This document shows, piece by piece, positions 8,684 through 16,563 of a stretch of 32,259 bases of DNA. The position numbers were made by a program, and so were the translations under genes. Where the stretch lies: the NCBI GenBank assembly GCA_020629935.1, contig JAHDCJ010000015.1, positions 1 through 32,259 of the forward strand, in the 5' to 3' direction. The notes beneath the pieces were generated by a model. That model made no database searches. It was not told the DNA's origin and saw only the letters and a list, made by a program, of their open reading frames with translations. This stretch comes from Saprospiraceae bacterium. GTDB lineage: Bacteria; Bacteroidota; Bacteroidia; Chitinophagales; Saprospiraceae. Position 1 is the stretch's first letter. Each line of letters opens with the position of its first letter.

Positions 8684-9499
8684 ATGTCTGTTCATAAAGA
8701 AATCAAGAAAATTACAACCCATGTCTTACATGCGATGAAAAATCGTGGTGAAAAAATCAGTATGCTTACCGCATATGATTATTCTATGGCGAAAATATTA
8801 GATTCCGCTGGCATAGATATTCTTTTAGTAGGAGATTCTGCTTCAAATGTTATTGCAGGTCATGAAACTACGTTGCCCATCACTTTAGATCAAATGATTT
8901 ATCATGCGCAATCTGTAGTGCGTGCTGTTGATCGTGCACTCGTGGTCGTTGATTTGCCTTTTGGTTCCTATCAAAGTAATTCAACAAAAGCGCTAGATTC
9001 TACCATTCGCATCATGAAAGAATCAGGTGCTCATGCAGTAAAACTCGAAGGAGGTTCTGAAAATGCAGAATCTATTCAACGTATTCTTTCCGCTGGGATA
9101 CCTGTAATGGGGCATTTAGGATTAACACCACAGTCCATTTATAAATTTGGGACTTATACGGTTCGAGCAAAAGAAGAAATGGAAGCTGAAAAACTAAAAA
9201 AAGATGCCTTACTTTTAGAAGAATTAGGGTGTTTTGGTTTAGTTCTAGAAAAAATCCCTTCTGCGCTTGGCAAAGAAGTTTCTGAAAGTTTGTCCATTCC
9301 TACAATTGGTATTGGTGGCGGCCCTTACTGCGATGGTCAAGTTTTAGTTACCCACGACATGTTGGGGATCACCAAAGATTTTCATCCTCGTTTTTTAAGA
9401 CGATATTTAGAATTGTTTGACGAAATTAAAGACGCTGTTGAACGTTATATCACAGATGTAAAAAATCAAGATTTCCCCAACGAAAAAGAAAAATATTAA
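8684..9499 (+). CDS. panB: 3-methyl-2-oxobutanoate hydroxymethyltransferase (ketopantoate hydroxymethyltransferase)
   Basis: Transfers the hydroxymethyl group of 5,10-methylene-tetrahydrofolate to alpha-ketoisovalerate, the first committed step to pantothenate and coenzyme A. It has 271 residues with a TIM-barrel pattern. Magnesium ligands D51 ([10 protein letters not shown]) and D90 (VVDLPFGSY), substrate lysine K120 with E122 (AVKLEGG), GHLGLTPQS at 143-151, E189 (LVLEKIP) and the [18 protein letters not shown] segment are all present. The N-terminus [19 protein letters not shown] is usual for Bacteroidota PanB. mltG follows 11 bases downstream, so the two are probably co-transcribed without a functional link. 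No confident promoter box was found upstream. PanC and PanD are not in the window. Confidence 0.97.
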   Translation: MSVHKEIKKITTHVLHAMKNRGEKISMLTAYDYSMAKILDSAGIDILLVGDSASNVIAGHETTLPITLDQMIYHAQSVVRAVDRALVVVDLPFGSYQSNSTKALDSTIRIMKESGAHAVKLEGGSENAESIQRILSAGIPVMGHLGLTPQSIYKFGTYTVRAKEEMEAEKLKKDALLLEELGCFGLVLEKIPSALGKEVSESLSIPTIGIGGGPYCDGQVLVTHDMLGITKDFHPRFLRRYLELFDEIKDAVERYITDVKNQDFPNEKEKY

Positions 9500-9510
9500 T
9501 CTCTTCATTC

Positions 9511-10536
9511 ATGCGGTTCGTATTTTTTTTTCTACTCTGTATTGGAATTGGAATGATTCCCTTTTACTTTGAATCAAATTATGAACATCAAATCAATGTT
9601 TTTGATTTTGAACAAAACAAAATCGTTACGTTTCCTAAAAGCTATGGTATAAAAGAAATTGCCCATCAATTATTGAAAGATAGCATTATAATAGATACCA
9701 AGTCTTTTTTAAAAACTGCACAAAAATATAAACTCCAAAATAGAAACGGCCGATTTGAAATTGCTCCAAATTTGACGAATAAATCTTTAGTTAGTTTGTT
9801 ATTAAACGGCAAACAACTCCCCGTACAAATCATTATAAATCAACAACGTAACTTACCTGATTTAGCCGCTTACTTAAGCAAAAACTTAGAACCGGACTCC
9901 CTAGCCTTTATGGAAACGTTTAAGGACGAAACCTTCTTAAAAACACTGGGCTTTACTACAGAAAATATTCTCTCTATTTTTATACCAAACACCTATGAAC
10001 ATTATTGGAATGTAAGTACAGAAAAGTTCTTGTTCAAAATGGCAAAGGCCTACCAAAAATTTTGGGATGAATCAAGGCTTTCTAAAGCTAGAACACTCGG
10101 ATTTTCTACCAAAGAAATCATTATCCTTGCTTCAATAATCGAAAAAGAAACCAATTATGTACCCGAAATGCCAAGAATGGCTGGAGTATATATCAACCGT
10201 TTAAAAACTAAAGGTTGGAAATTAGAAGCCAATCCTACCCTTCTCTTTGCGCTTAATGACTTTAGTATTTATAAATTGACGAATAAACATCGCCAATTCG
10301 ATAGTCCTTATAATAGTTATAAATACCCAGGATTACCTCCTGGCCCAATTGGTATTCCAAGTATTCAAACGATTGATCAAACCTTAGTTGCTGAAAAACA
10401 TAAGTATTTTTTCTTTTGTGCAAAAAACAATGATTCAGGTCAACATCAATTTTCTAAAGATTTACGAAGTCATCAAAAAGTAGCAAAAGCCTATCACAAA
10501 TGGAAGGCTAAAAAAGAAAAACTAGAACTTGAGTAA
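9511..10536 (+). CDS. mltG: Endolytic murein transglycosylase MltG
   Basis: Membrane-bound enzyme that cleaves nascent peptidoglycan glycan strands and may help terminate their synthesis. It has 341 residues: one N-terminal membrane segment (residues 2-20), a LysM-like linker region (PKSYGIKEIAHQLLKDSIII), then the YceG catalytic domain. The catalytic glutamate is E211 in ILASIIEKETNYVPEM. The conserved substrate-side region DSPYNSYKYPGLPPGPIGIP, directly followed by SIQTIDQTLVAEK, is intact. It lies 11 bases after panB. Its 3' end overlaps the convergent Nudix gene by 15 bases. Length and motifs are normal. Confidence 0.95.
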   Translation: MRFVFFFLLCIGIGMIPFYFESNYEHQINVFDFEQNKIVTFPKSYGIKEIAHQLLKDSIIIDTKSFLKTAQKYKLQNRNGRFEIAPNLTNKSLVSLLLNGKQLPVQIIINQQRNLPDLAAYLSKNLEPDSLAFMETFKDETFLKTLGFTTENILSIFIPNTYEHYWNVSTEKFLFKMAKAYQKFWDESRLSKARTLGFSTKEIIILASIIEKETNYVPEMPRMAGVYINRLKTKGWKLEANPTLLFALNDFSIYKLTNKHRQFDSPYNSYKYPGLPPGPIGIPSIQTIDQTLVAEKHKYFFFCAKNNDSGQHQFSKDLRSHQKVAKAYHKWKAKKEKLELE

Positions 10537-11082
10537 ACCCTTTTCCAAAAAATGTTGGGTTTTAAAGATCGTAAACAAAGACAAACCATCTTTAATCTTT
10601 CCTTCAATTGCCATTTCATAAACAGTTGAAAATGGGAGCTTCCAAATTTTTAAATCTTCCGTATCATCTGGAGCTATTTGTCCTTTACTTAAACCTAAGG
10701 CTACATAAGCAAAAGCACGTTCGTCGGTTACAGAATTTGAAGTATTAAACTCACCTACAGGAATTATTCTTTGGGCAATTAATCCTGTTTCCTCTTCTAA
10801 TTCGCGTAAAGCAGTGGCTTTAGGATCTTCGTCTTCATGACTTCCTCCTTCTGGAATTTCCCAACTATATTCTGATAAGGTATATCTATATTGCCCCACT
10901 AAATAAGTATTTAAATCCTCATCCAATGGAAGTACTCCAACCGCCAATCCTTTCATATGTACCACACCATAAATTCCATTATTCCCACTTGGATTTACCA
11001 CATCAAATTCGGTAACTTTTATCCATGCATTTTCATACTTCACTTCACTTTTCAAGGTCTTCCAAGGATTTTCTTCTTGCAT
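10522..11082 (-). CDS. Nudix hydrolase, ADP-ribose pyrophosphatase-like
   Basis: A 186-residue protein with a perfect Nudix box: G-x5-E-x7-REUxEExGU is met by GGSHEDEDPKATALRELEEE followed by TGL. The YRYTLSEYSWEIPEGG segment just before it is characteristic of ADP-sugar pyrophosphatases (NudF/YffH type), so ADP-ribose or a related nucleotide sugar is the likely substrate, hydrolysed to AMP plus a sugar phosphate. It is the last gene of a four-gene unit and starts 3 bases after the sirtuin stop. Sirtuins release O-acyl-ADP-ribose, so neighbouring ADP-ribose hydrolysis makes biochemical sense. The 3' end overlaps mltG by 15 bases. Substrate remains an inference from motif and context. Confidence 0.9.
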   Translation of the reverse strand: MQEENPWKTLKSEVKYENAWIKVTEFDVVNPSGNNGIYGVVHMKGLAVGVLPLDEDLNTYLVGQYRYTLSEYSWEIPEGGSHEDEDPKATALRELEEETGLIAQRIIPVGEFNTSNSVTDERAFAYVALGLSKGQIAPDDTEDLKIWKLPFSTVYEMAIEGKIKDGLSLFTIFKTQHFLEKGLLKF

Positions 11083-11085
11083 GAT

Positions 11086-11778
11086 TTATATCGTTTTTAA
11101 TTCTTCAATTAAACGAGCAACTCCTGTACTCGCATTTTCCTTAAAAATAGTCAATTTAGGGAAGTCTGAAGCAGCAATTGAAGGTCTTGGATCAATAAAG
11201 TATTTGGGTACCGTTGAATCCACATAATTAATCAAACTCGCTGCAGGGTATACTTGCATGGAAGTACCAATAATCACTAAAATATCTGCTATTTGTACCA
11301 ATTCTATTGCTACTTCAAGCATTGGAACTGCTTCTCCAAACCAAACAATATGAGGCCTTAATTGTGAGCCCTTTTCGCATCGATCACCTTCATTGATATC
11401 CGATCTACATTCATAAACTAGATTTGGATCTACAGATGATCTTGACTTCAATAATTCTCCATGTAAATGAACAATACGCGACGACCCTCCTCGTTCATGC
11501 AAATCATCCACATTTTGAGTAATAATACAAACATCAAAATCCTTTTCTAGTTCAGCTAATCCAAGGTGCGCTGCATTGGGTTCTACTGTATTCAATTGAG
11601 CCCTACGTTCATTATAAAAGTTAAGTACCAAGGACCTATTCTTTCGCCATCCTTCTGGGGAGGCTACTTCCATTACATCATGTCCTTCCCATAATCCATC
11701 GGCATCACGAAAGGTTTGAATTCCACTTTCCGCACTAATTCCAGCACCTGTTAATACAACTATTTTTTTCTTAGTCAT
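11086..11778 (-). CDS. cobB: Sirtuin-type NAD-dependent protein deacylase (CobB-like)
   Basis: Removes acyl groups from lysines while consuming NAD. It has 230 residues with the full NAD site: TGAGISAESGIQTFRD (10-25), TQNVDDLHERGG (87-98), catalytic H106 in HLHGEL and RPHIVWFGEA (141-150). Y55 and R58 (FYNERR) match the Tyr-Arg pair that binds acidic acyl groups in SIRT5 and CobB, so desuccinylation is possible. The zinc-ribbon region (107-141) has only two cysteines, C124 and C134, in place of the four expected, and KSRSSVDPN stands where the first CxxC would be, so the structural zinc is probably lost or replaced. The start overlaps the end of the NAD(P)HX repair gene by 8 bases, and the Nudix gene follows after 3. 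Confidence 0.93.
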   Translation of the reverse strand: MTKKKIVVLTGAGISAESGIQTFRDADGLWEGHDVMEVASPEGWRKNRSLVLNFYNERRAQLNTVEPNAAHLGLAELEKDFDVCIITQNVDDLHERGGSSRIVHLHGELLKSRSSVDPNLVYECRSDINEGDRCEKGSQLRPHIVWFGEAVPMLEVAIELVQIADILVIIGTSMQVYPAASLINYVDSTVPKYFIDPRPSIAASDFPKLTIFKENASTGVARLIEELKTI

Positions 11779-13276
11779 TGTTTTTTATTTTCTTAAAAGC
11801 GTTTCCCAAATTTGAAATAATATCACTTGCATTTAAGGCTTCTTCTCCCCATTGTAAAGCGGCAAAATCTCCAGCTAAACCATGTATATATACTCCCAAA
11901 ACGGAAGCCTCGAAAGAAGAATAACCAGCAGATAATAATCCCACAATTACCCCTGTTAACACATCTCCACTCCCCGCAGTTCCCATCCCTGGATTTCCAG
12001 TAGAATTAAAATAAATATTTCCATCAGGACAAGCGACCGCAGTATGTGCTCCTTTTAAAATAATATAAATCGATAAATTTTTGGCTTTTGTTCGCAGTAA
12101 TTCTAAACGTTCATAGTCATTATTAGTTTTTCCAAAAAGCCGTTCAAACTCCTTTGGATGTGGGCTTAAAATCGCTTCGGTCGGGATTAAATCCAACCAA
12201 TTATTTTGGGCTATAATATTCAATGCATCCGCATCCAAAACTAAATTTTGGGTCTTTGTAAACAATAAATCTTTTAATAAATGGGTCGTTTTTAATTCCA
12301 TTCCAATTCCGCATCCTATTCCAACTACTTTGTATTTCTCTAGGGTTGGTAGATTACGCAAACAATCAACTTCTTCATCTTCTATTACCATAGCTTCTGG
12401 CAAATAATTATGAAAAAGATCATTATTCCCTTTAGGAATAAAACAAGTTAATAAACCTGCTCCACTTCTTAAACAAGCTTTAGCACATAAAAGCGCAGCA
12501 CCCATTTTACCTTTACTCCCATTGATCAATAAAGAATGACCAAAAACTCCCTTATGATCAAATTTTGAACGTATACGATATAGCCCTTTTATAAACGAAG
12601 AAGAAATGTAATGATTATTACTTGGTAATGCCTGTATAATTTTTTCATCTAAATCAATCGATAAAAAATCCCATGCGCCTATGTAAAGATTATTTTGCGG
12701 TAGAAAAAAAGCAAGTTTGGGAAATTCAAAACTAAAGGTATAATTCGCAGCAACCTTTGCCCCCACATTCATGTTTTCAGCCATTAAACCCGAAGGAATA
12801 TCAATAGCCACTTTAGTACATGGTTGTTGATTCACATATTGAATGACTTCACCATACAAGCCTTCAATAGGGCGATTCAATCCCGTACCAAATAATGCAT
12901 CAATAATAATATGATCTTCATCTAAACAAACAGATTCTTTCCACTGATTCCAATCCAATATGGGAATATGTGTACGCTCTTTTATTAAAGCCAAATTGAT
13001 CGTACAATCTTTAGATCGGCTTTTTTTTTCATCAGATAAAATGATTTTTACCTGATATTCCAATTGATATAATAATCGTCCTACCGCAAGACCATCTCCT
13101 CCATTATTTCCTGGTCCTACAAATATAATTACTGTTCGATTAGTTGAAAACTTTGAAACAAACCAATGGACAAAAGCTACCGCGGCTCGCTCCATTAAAT
13201 CAATAGAGGCAATCGGTTCGTTATCAATAGTGTATTGATCAATTGTACGAATTTGATCTGAAGAAAAAACTTTCAT
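11771..13276 (-). CDS. nnrDE: Bifunctional NAD(P)H-hydrate epimerase / ADP-dependent dehydratase
   Basis: Repairs hydrated NAD(P)H: the N-terminal YjeF_N/NnrE domain (1-~215) interconverts R- and S-NAD(P)HX, and the C-terminal ribokinase-like NnrD domain (~225-501) dehydrates the S form with ADP. Epimerase motifs are VGPGNNGGDGLAVGRLL (53-69), DALFGTGL (126-133) and DIPSG (159-163). Dehydratase motifs are GSKGKMGAALL (253-263), SPHPKEFERL (371-380), LKGAHTAV (407-414) and NPGMGTAGSGDVLTG (428-442). The fused 501-residue layout matches E. coli YjeF/Nnr. It begins 15 bases after the propeller lipoprotein gene and overlaps the sirtuin gene by 8 bases, which strongly suggests translational coupling. 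Confidence 0.97.
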   Translation of the reverse strand: MKVFSSDQIRTIDQYTIDNEPIASIDLMERAAVAFVHWFVSKFSTNRTVIIFVGPGNNGGDGLAVGRLLYQLEYQVKIILSDEKKSRSKDCTINLALIKERTHIPILDWNQWKESVCLDEDHIIIDALFGTGLNRPIEGLYGEVIQYVNQQPCTKVAIDIPSGLMAENMNVGAKVAANYTFSFEFPKLAFFLPQNNLYIGAWDFLSIDLDEKIIQALPSNNHYISSSFIKGLYRIRSKFDHKGVFGHSLLINGSKGKMGAALLCAKACLRSGAGLLTCFIPKGNNDLFHNYLPEAMVIEDEEVDCLRNLPTLEKYKVVGIGCGIGMELKTTHLLKDLLFTKTQNLVLDADALNIIAQNNWLDLIPTEAILSPHPKEFERLFGKTNNDYERLELLRTKAKNLSIYIILKGAHTAVACPDGNIYFNSTGNPGMGTAGSGDVLTGVIVGLLSAGYSSFEASVLGVYIHGLAGDFAALQWGEEALNASDIISNLGNAFKKIKNND

Positions 13277-13291
13277 TTTTGTGCTAAATCT

Positions 13292-14404
13292 TTAGTCAAT
13301 CCAATCTGCTAAAAACACATTCGTATCACGGGTTCCTCCATTATTTCGGTTAGAAGAAAATACGATTTTTTTACCATCATAAGAAAACATGGGAAATGCA
13401 TCAAAAGTAGGATCAAAAGTGACTTGACGTAATCCTGTACCATCTACATTAATACTAAAAATATTAAATTGGCGACCAGAAGCGCTATGATGATTGGAAC
13501 TAAAAACAATCTGCTTACCTGAAGGATGAAAATAAGGTGCCCAATTGGCTTTGCCCAATTTCGTTACTTGTTTCATGTTTGATCCATCTACATCACAAAC
13601 ATAAATTTCCATATTGGTCGGTTGAACTAAACCTTGTTTTAAAAGATCTAAATAATTTTTTACTTCTTCTGATGTAGTAGGCCTAGACGATCGAAAGACT
13701 AATTGCTTACTATCAGGTGAGAAAAAAGCGCCTCCATCATAACCCAATTCGCTGGTAACTTGCTTTACGTTTGTACCATCTACATCCATCGTATAAAGTT
13801 CTAAATCTCCTGACCGCGTGCTTGTAAATACTATTTTTTTACCATCTGGAGAAAGCGTAGCTTCCGCATCATACCCTGGATTCGTGGTTAATTGTTTAGT
13901 AATATTCCCTTCTAAATCAGCTACAAAAATATCAAATGATTCATAAATTGGCCAAACATATTTTCCATTAACCGATCGAGGTGTTTGTGGACAAGCGCTG
14001 TCGCCTAAATGGGTAGAGGCATATAATATTTCTTTATTTCCAGGCATAAAAAAAGAACAAGTCGTTCTTCCTAAACCTGTACTTAACATTGGAGGATCTT
14101 CATTTTGTGTCCCTTCCAACGACATCACAAAAATTTGATCACATGCTGCATTCCACTTTTTATTCGTCGCTTGAAAAACAAGTTGTTGATCATCAAAACT
14201 GAAATAGGCTTCTGCATTATCACCTCCAAAAGTCAATTGTTTTAGAGATCTAAAATTCTTTTCCTCTTCATATTGAAGCGACTCTTTTTTGTCTTTATCT
14301 AGGTTTGCAGGCTCATGTTGCAAAGGCTTCCTTTCTTCACCCGCGCCACATGAAAATAATAAGAAGCACACCAAACAAGATAGACTTACATACAGGTTTT
14401 TCAT
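13292..14404 (-). CDS. TolB-like beta-propeller lipoprotein
   Basis: A 370-residue protein with a lipoprotein signal (MKNLYVSLSCLVCFLLFSC, Cys at 19). The frame extends 16 codons upstream, but the promoter boxes at 14415-14445 lie inside that extension, so the start at 14404 is preferred. The body consists of PD40/TolB-type propeller blades: ATLSPDGKKIVFTSTRSGD, then LELYTMDVDGTNVKQVT, then GGAFFSPDSKQLVFRSSRP, then IYVCDVDGSNMKQVTK, and further blades ending FSYDGKKIVFSSNRN. Such proteins sit at the periplasmic face and often bind peptides or sugars; some act with peptidases. No enzyme motif is visible. It opens the operon that continues with the NAD(P)HX repair, sirtuin and Nudix genes, although it is exported and they are cytosolic. 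Confidence 0.85.
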   Translation of the reverse strand: MKNLYVSLSCLVCFLLFSCGAGEERKPLQHEPANLDKDKKESLQYEEEKNFRSLKQLTFGGDNAEAYFSFDDQQLVFQATNKKWNAACDQIFVMSLEGTQNEDPPMLSTGLGRTTCSFFMPGNKEILYASTHLGDSACPQTPRSVNGKYVWPIYESFDIFVADLEGNITKQLTTNPGYDAEATLSPDGKKIVFTSTRSGDLELYTMDVDGTNVKQVTSELGYDGGAFFSPDSKQLVFRSSRPTTSEEVKNYLDLLKQGLVQPTNMEIYVCDVDGSNMKQVTKLGKANWAPYFHPSGKQIVFSSNHHSASGRQFNIFSINVDGTGLRQVTFDPTFDAFPMFSYDGKKIVFSSNRNNGGTRDTNVFLADWID

Positions 14405-14414
14405 TTTTTTTTTA

Positions 14415-14445
14415 CAAATATTGAAAATTTTAACTTGTTCTCCAA
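14415..14445 (-). promoter_or_regulatory. Promoter of the propeller-nnrDE-sirtuin-Nudix operon
   Basis: Minus strand: TTG (14445-14443), a 20-base spacer, and AATATTTG (14422-14415), one mismatch from TAnnTTTG. It lies 10 bases upstream of the lipoprotein ATG, implying a very short leader. No terminator or other promoter-like box is evident between the four genes. Confidence 0.5.
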
Positions 14446-14508
14446 CAATCAAGACGCTTGATTAAACAACAAGCTAATTTTAATTCTCAATCTCTTTTCC
14501 TTACCTTT

Positions 14509-14516
14509 TAAATTTG
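14509..14516 (+). promoter_or_regulatory. Possible -7 box of the haem peroxidase gene
   Basis: TAAATTTG matches TAnnTTTG exactly but lies 132 bases upstream of the ATG and lacks a clear TTG at the usual distance. If used, it would give a long AT-rich leader of about 125 bases. Confidence 0.35.
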
Positions 14517-14648
14517 TACAAAAAAATAGGATATCGTTATAACTTATATTTACATAGAGATAAACTATTCTTTTATTTTTTGTATTTTTATCGCTTTAAA
14601 AAATAAACCAAATCCCTAAAAAGAAAGATTTTTAAACGAACGACTATA

Positions 14649-16556
14649 ATGAAACAGCTACTATTTACCTTATTACTCCTTCCTCTTTTTAGTCATGCCC
14701 AACTCCATAGAAACTACGATGGCGTGGGCAATAATTCAGCCAATCCTAATTGGGGTGCTGCAGAAGGCAATTTCAACTGGCTTACCCCCAATGCTTATGA
14801 AGATGGAGAATCCGCTCCTTCTGGAGAAAATCGTCCAAATGCTAGAATTATTAGCAATGCGCTCTCTGATCAAGATCAATTTATTCCAAATGAAAAAGGG
14901 TTAAGTGACTTTATTTGGGGCTGGGGCCAATTTATAGATCATGATATCAATTTAAATGATGATCATCCAACAGAAATACTTCCTATTTCTGTTCCTATTG
15001 GAGATCCTGAATTTGATCCAGGCTTTACAGGGACCGTTCAAATTCCTATGAAAAGGTCAGTTTATGATCCTACAACCGGAACTGGAGGTAATTTTCGTGT
15101 TTTTATCAATTCAATTACTGCATTTATTGATGGATCAGGAGTTTATGGCGTTGATGAAGATCGAGCCAATTGGTTGAGAACTTTTCAAAATGGAAAATTA
15201 AAGGTTTCATCTAATAATCTTCTTCCTTTCAACACCCTAGATTTAGAACGGGAAGGAAACACAGATAATAATGCGCCATTTATGTTAATTGAACCTCCTG
15301 GATCTTTACCCTATTTTTATATTGGAGGGGATGTTCGAATCAATGAGCAACCTGGCTTAACTTGTTTCCATACGCTTTTTGTTCGTGAACATAATCGACT
15401 TTGTGATGAAATTTTATTGGAAAATCCGATGTGGACGGATGAACAAATTTTTCAATGGGCAAGAAAAAAAGTAGGTGCAATTATTCAAGCCATTACTTAT
15501 GAAGAGTTTTTACCTTCCATTGGAGTTGAATTATCCGCACCTTCAGGCTATGACCCCAATATAAATGCAAACATCTTTAACGTTTTTTCAGCTGCCGCAT
15601 ATCGTTTTGGACACACTATGATTACCGGTAGACTTTTACGTTTAGAAGAATCTGGAGATACCCTTAATTTTGGTTCTTTAGATTTAAGAGATGGCTTTTT
15701 TAAACCAGATTTACTTGTAGATGAAAATGGAATCGAACCTTTCTTTAGAGGAATGGCAGTTCAAGAACATCAAAAGGTAGACTTACAAGTAATGAATGAT
15801 TTGCGTAATTTCTTATTTGGTCCTCCAGGTGCAGGAGGTATAGATTTAATTGCTACCAATATTAATAGGGGTCGAGATCGTGGCTTAGCAGACTATAATA
15901 CTATCCGACAAAGTTTTGGTTTGGATGCAATAAGTAATTTCAATCAAATCAGTTCAAATCCTGATGTAGCCTTTGATTTAAGCACTACTTATGATGACGT
16001 AAATGAGATTGATCCTTGGATAGGAATGATGGCAGAAGATCATCTTCCAGGCAAAATTATTGGCCCCACATTAAATGCAGTGTTTATTGCTCAATTTGAA
16101 GCCTTACGTGATGGCGATTGGTATTATTATGAATATGACCCCGCCTTTAGTCCAGAAGAAATCGCTACCCTTAAAAACACAAAACTATCTGAAGTTATTC
16201 TAAGAAATACATCCATTACAAATATTCAAGAGAATGTATTTGTGGCAGAACCTAGAGCATTGGTTGGTGTAGAAATCGTTCCATTTAAAAATATTCGCAA
16301 CATAGAAATTGAGGCTTTTCCCAACCCCGTTCAAAAACATTTTACCTTATCTGTAGAATCAATTAAGGACGAAGAAGGAGACTTATATGTATTAGATCAA
16401 TTGGGAAGAACCATTTTACAGCGTTCTATACAATTAAATCGAGGAGAAAATAGCTTTTCCTTAAGTTTAGAAGATGAAATAGCAAATGGTATTTATTCAA
16501 TTTTATTAAAAACCAATGATGATGCGGGTCAAATAAAGATTGTCAAACATAAATAA
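14649..16556 (+). CDS. Secreted animal-type haem peroxidase with T9SS sorting domain
   Basis: A 635-residue protein of the myeloperoxidase/peroxinectin superfamily, which oxidises halides or organic substrates with hydrogen peroxide. The signal peptide is MKQLLFTLLLLPLFSHAQ. The distal haem motif is WGQFIDHDI (Q94, D97, distal H98, D99). R230 and E233 in GDVRINEQPG align with myeloperoxidase Arg239 and Glu242, so both acidic residues that form ester links to haem (D97, E233) are present. FVREHNRLCDE follows, the proximal histidine is H322 in AYRFGHTMI, and NINRGRDRGLADYN is conserved. The last ~80 residues are a T9SS type A domain (IEAFPNPVQKHFTLSV, DQLGRTIL, ANGIYSILLK), so it is exported to the surface or medium. 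Its stop lies 7 bases from the convergent helicase gene. Confidence 0.93.
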   Translation: MKQLLFTLLLLPLFSHAQLHRNYDGVGNNSANPNWGAAEGNFNWLTPNAYEDGESAPSGENRPNARIISNALSDQDQFIPNEKGLSDFIWGWGQFIDHDINLNDDHPTEILPISVPIGDPEFDPGFTGTVQIPMKRSVYDPTTGTGGNFRVFINSITAFIDGSGVYGVDEDRANWLRTFQNGKLKVSSNNLLPFNTLDLEREGNTDNNAPFMLIEPPGSLPYFYIGGDVRINEQPGLTCFHTLFVREHNRLCDEILLENPMWTDEQIFQWARKKVGAIIQAITYEEFLPSIGVELSAPSGYDPNINANIFNVFSAAAYRFGHTMITGRLLRLEESGDTLNFGSLDLRDGFFKPDLLVDENGIEPFFRGMAVQEHQKVDLQVMNDLRNFLFGPPGAGGIDLIATNINRGRDRGLADYNTIRQSFGLDAISNFNQISSNPDVAFDLSTTYDDVNEIDPWIGMMAEDHLPGKIIGPTLNAVFIAQFEALRDGDWYYYEYDPAFSPEEIATLKNTKLSEVILRNTSITNIQENVFVAEPRALVGVEIVPFKNIRNIEIEAFPNPVQKHFTLSVESIKDEEGDLYVLDQLGRTILQRSIQLNRGENSFSLSLEDEIANGIYSILLKTNDDAGQIKIVKHK

Positions 16557-16563
16557 ATCATAT

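Noticed and set aside
14405-14452. Longer N-terminus for the propeller lipoprotein
   Set aside because: It would place 16 extra residues before a complete lipoprotein signal and would overlap the promoter boxes.
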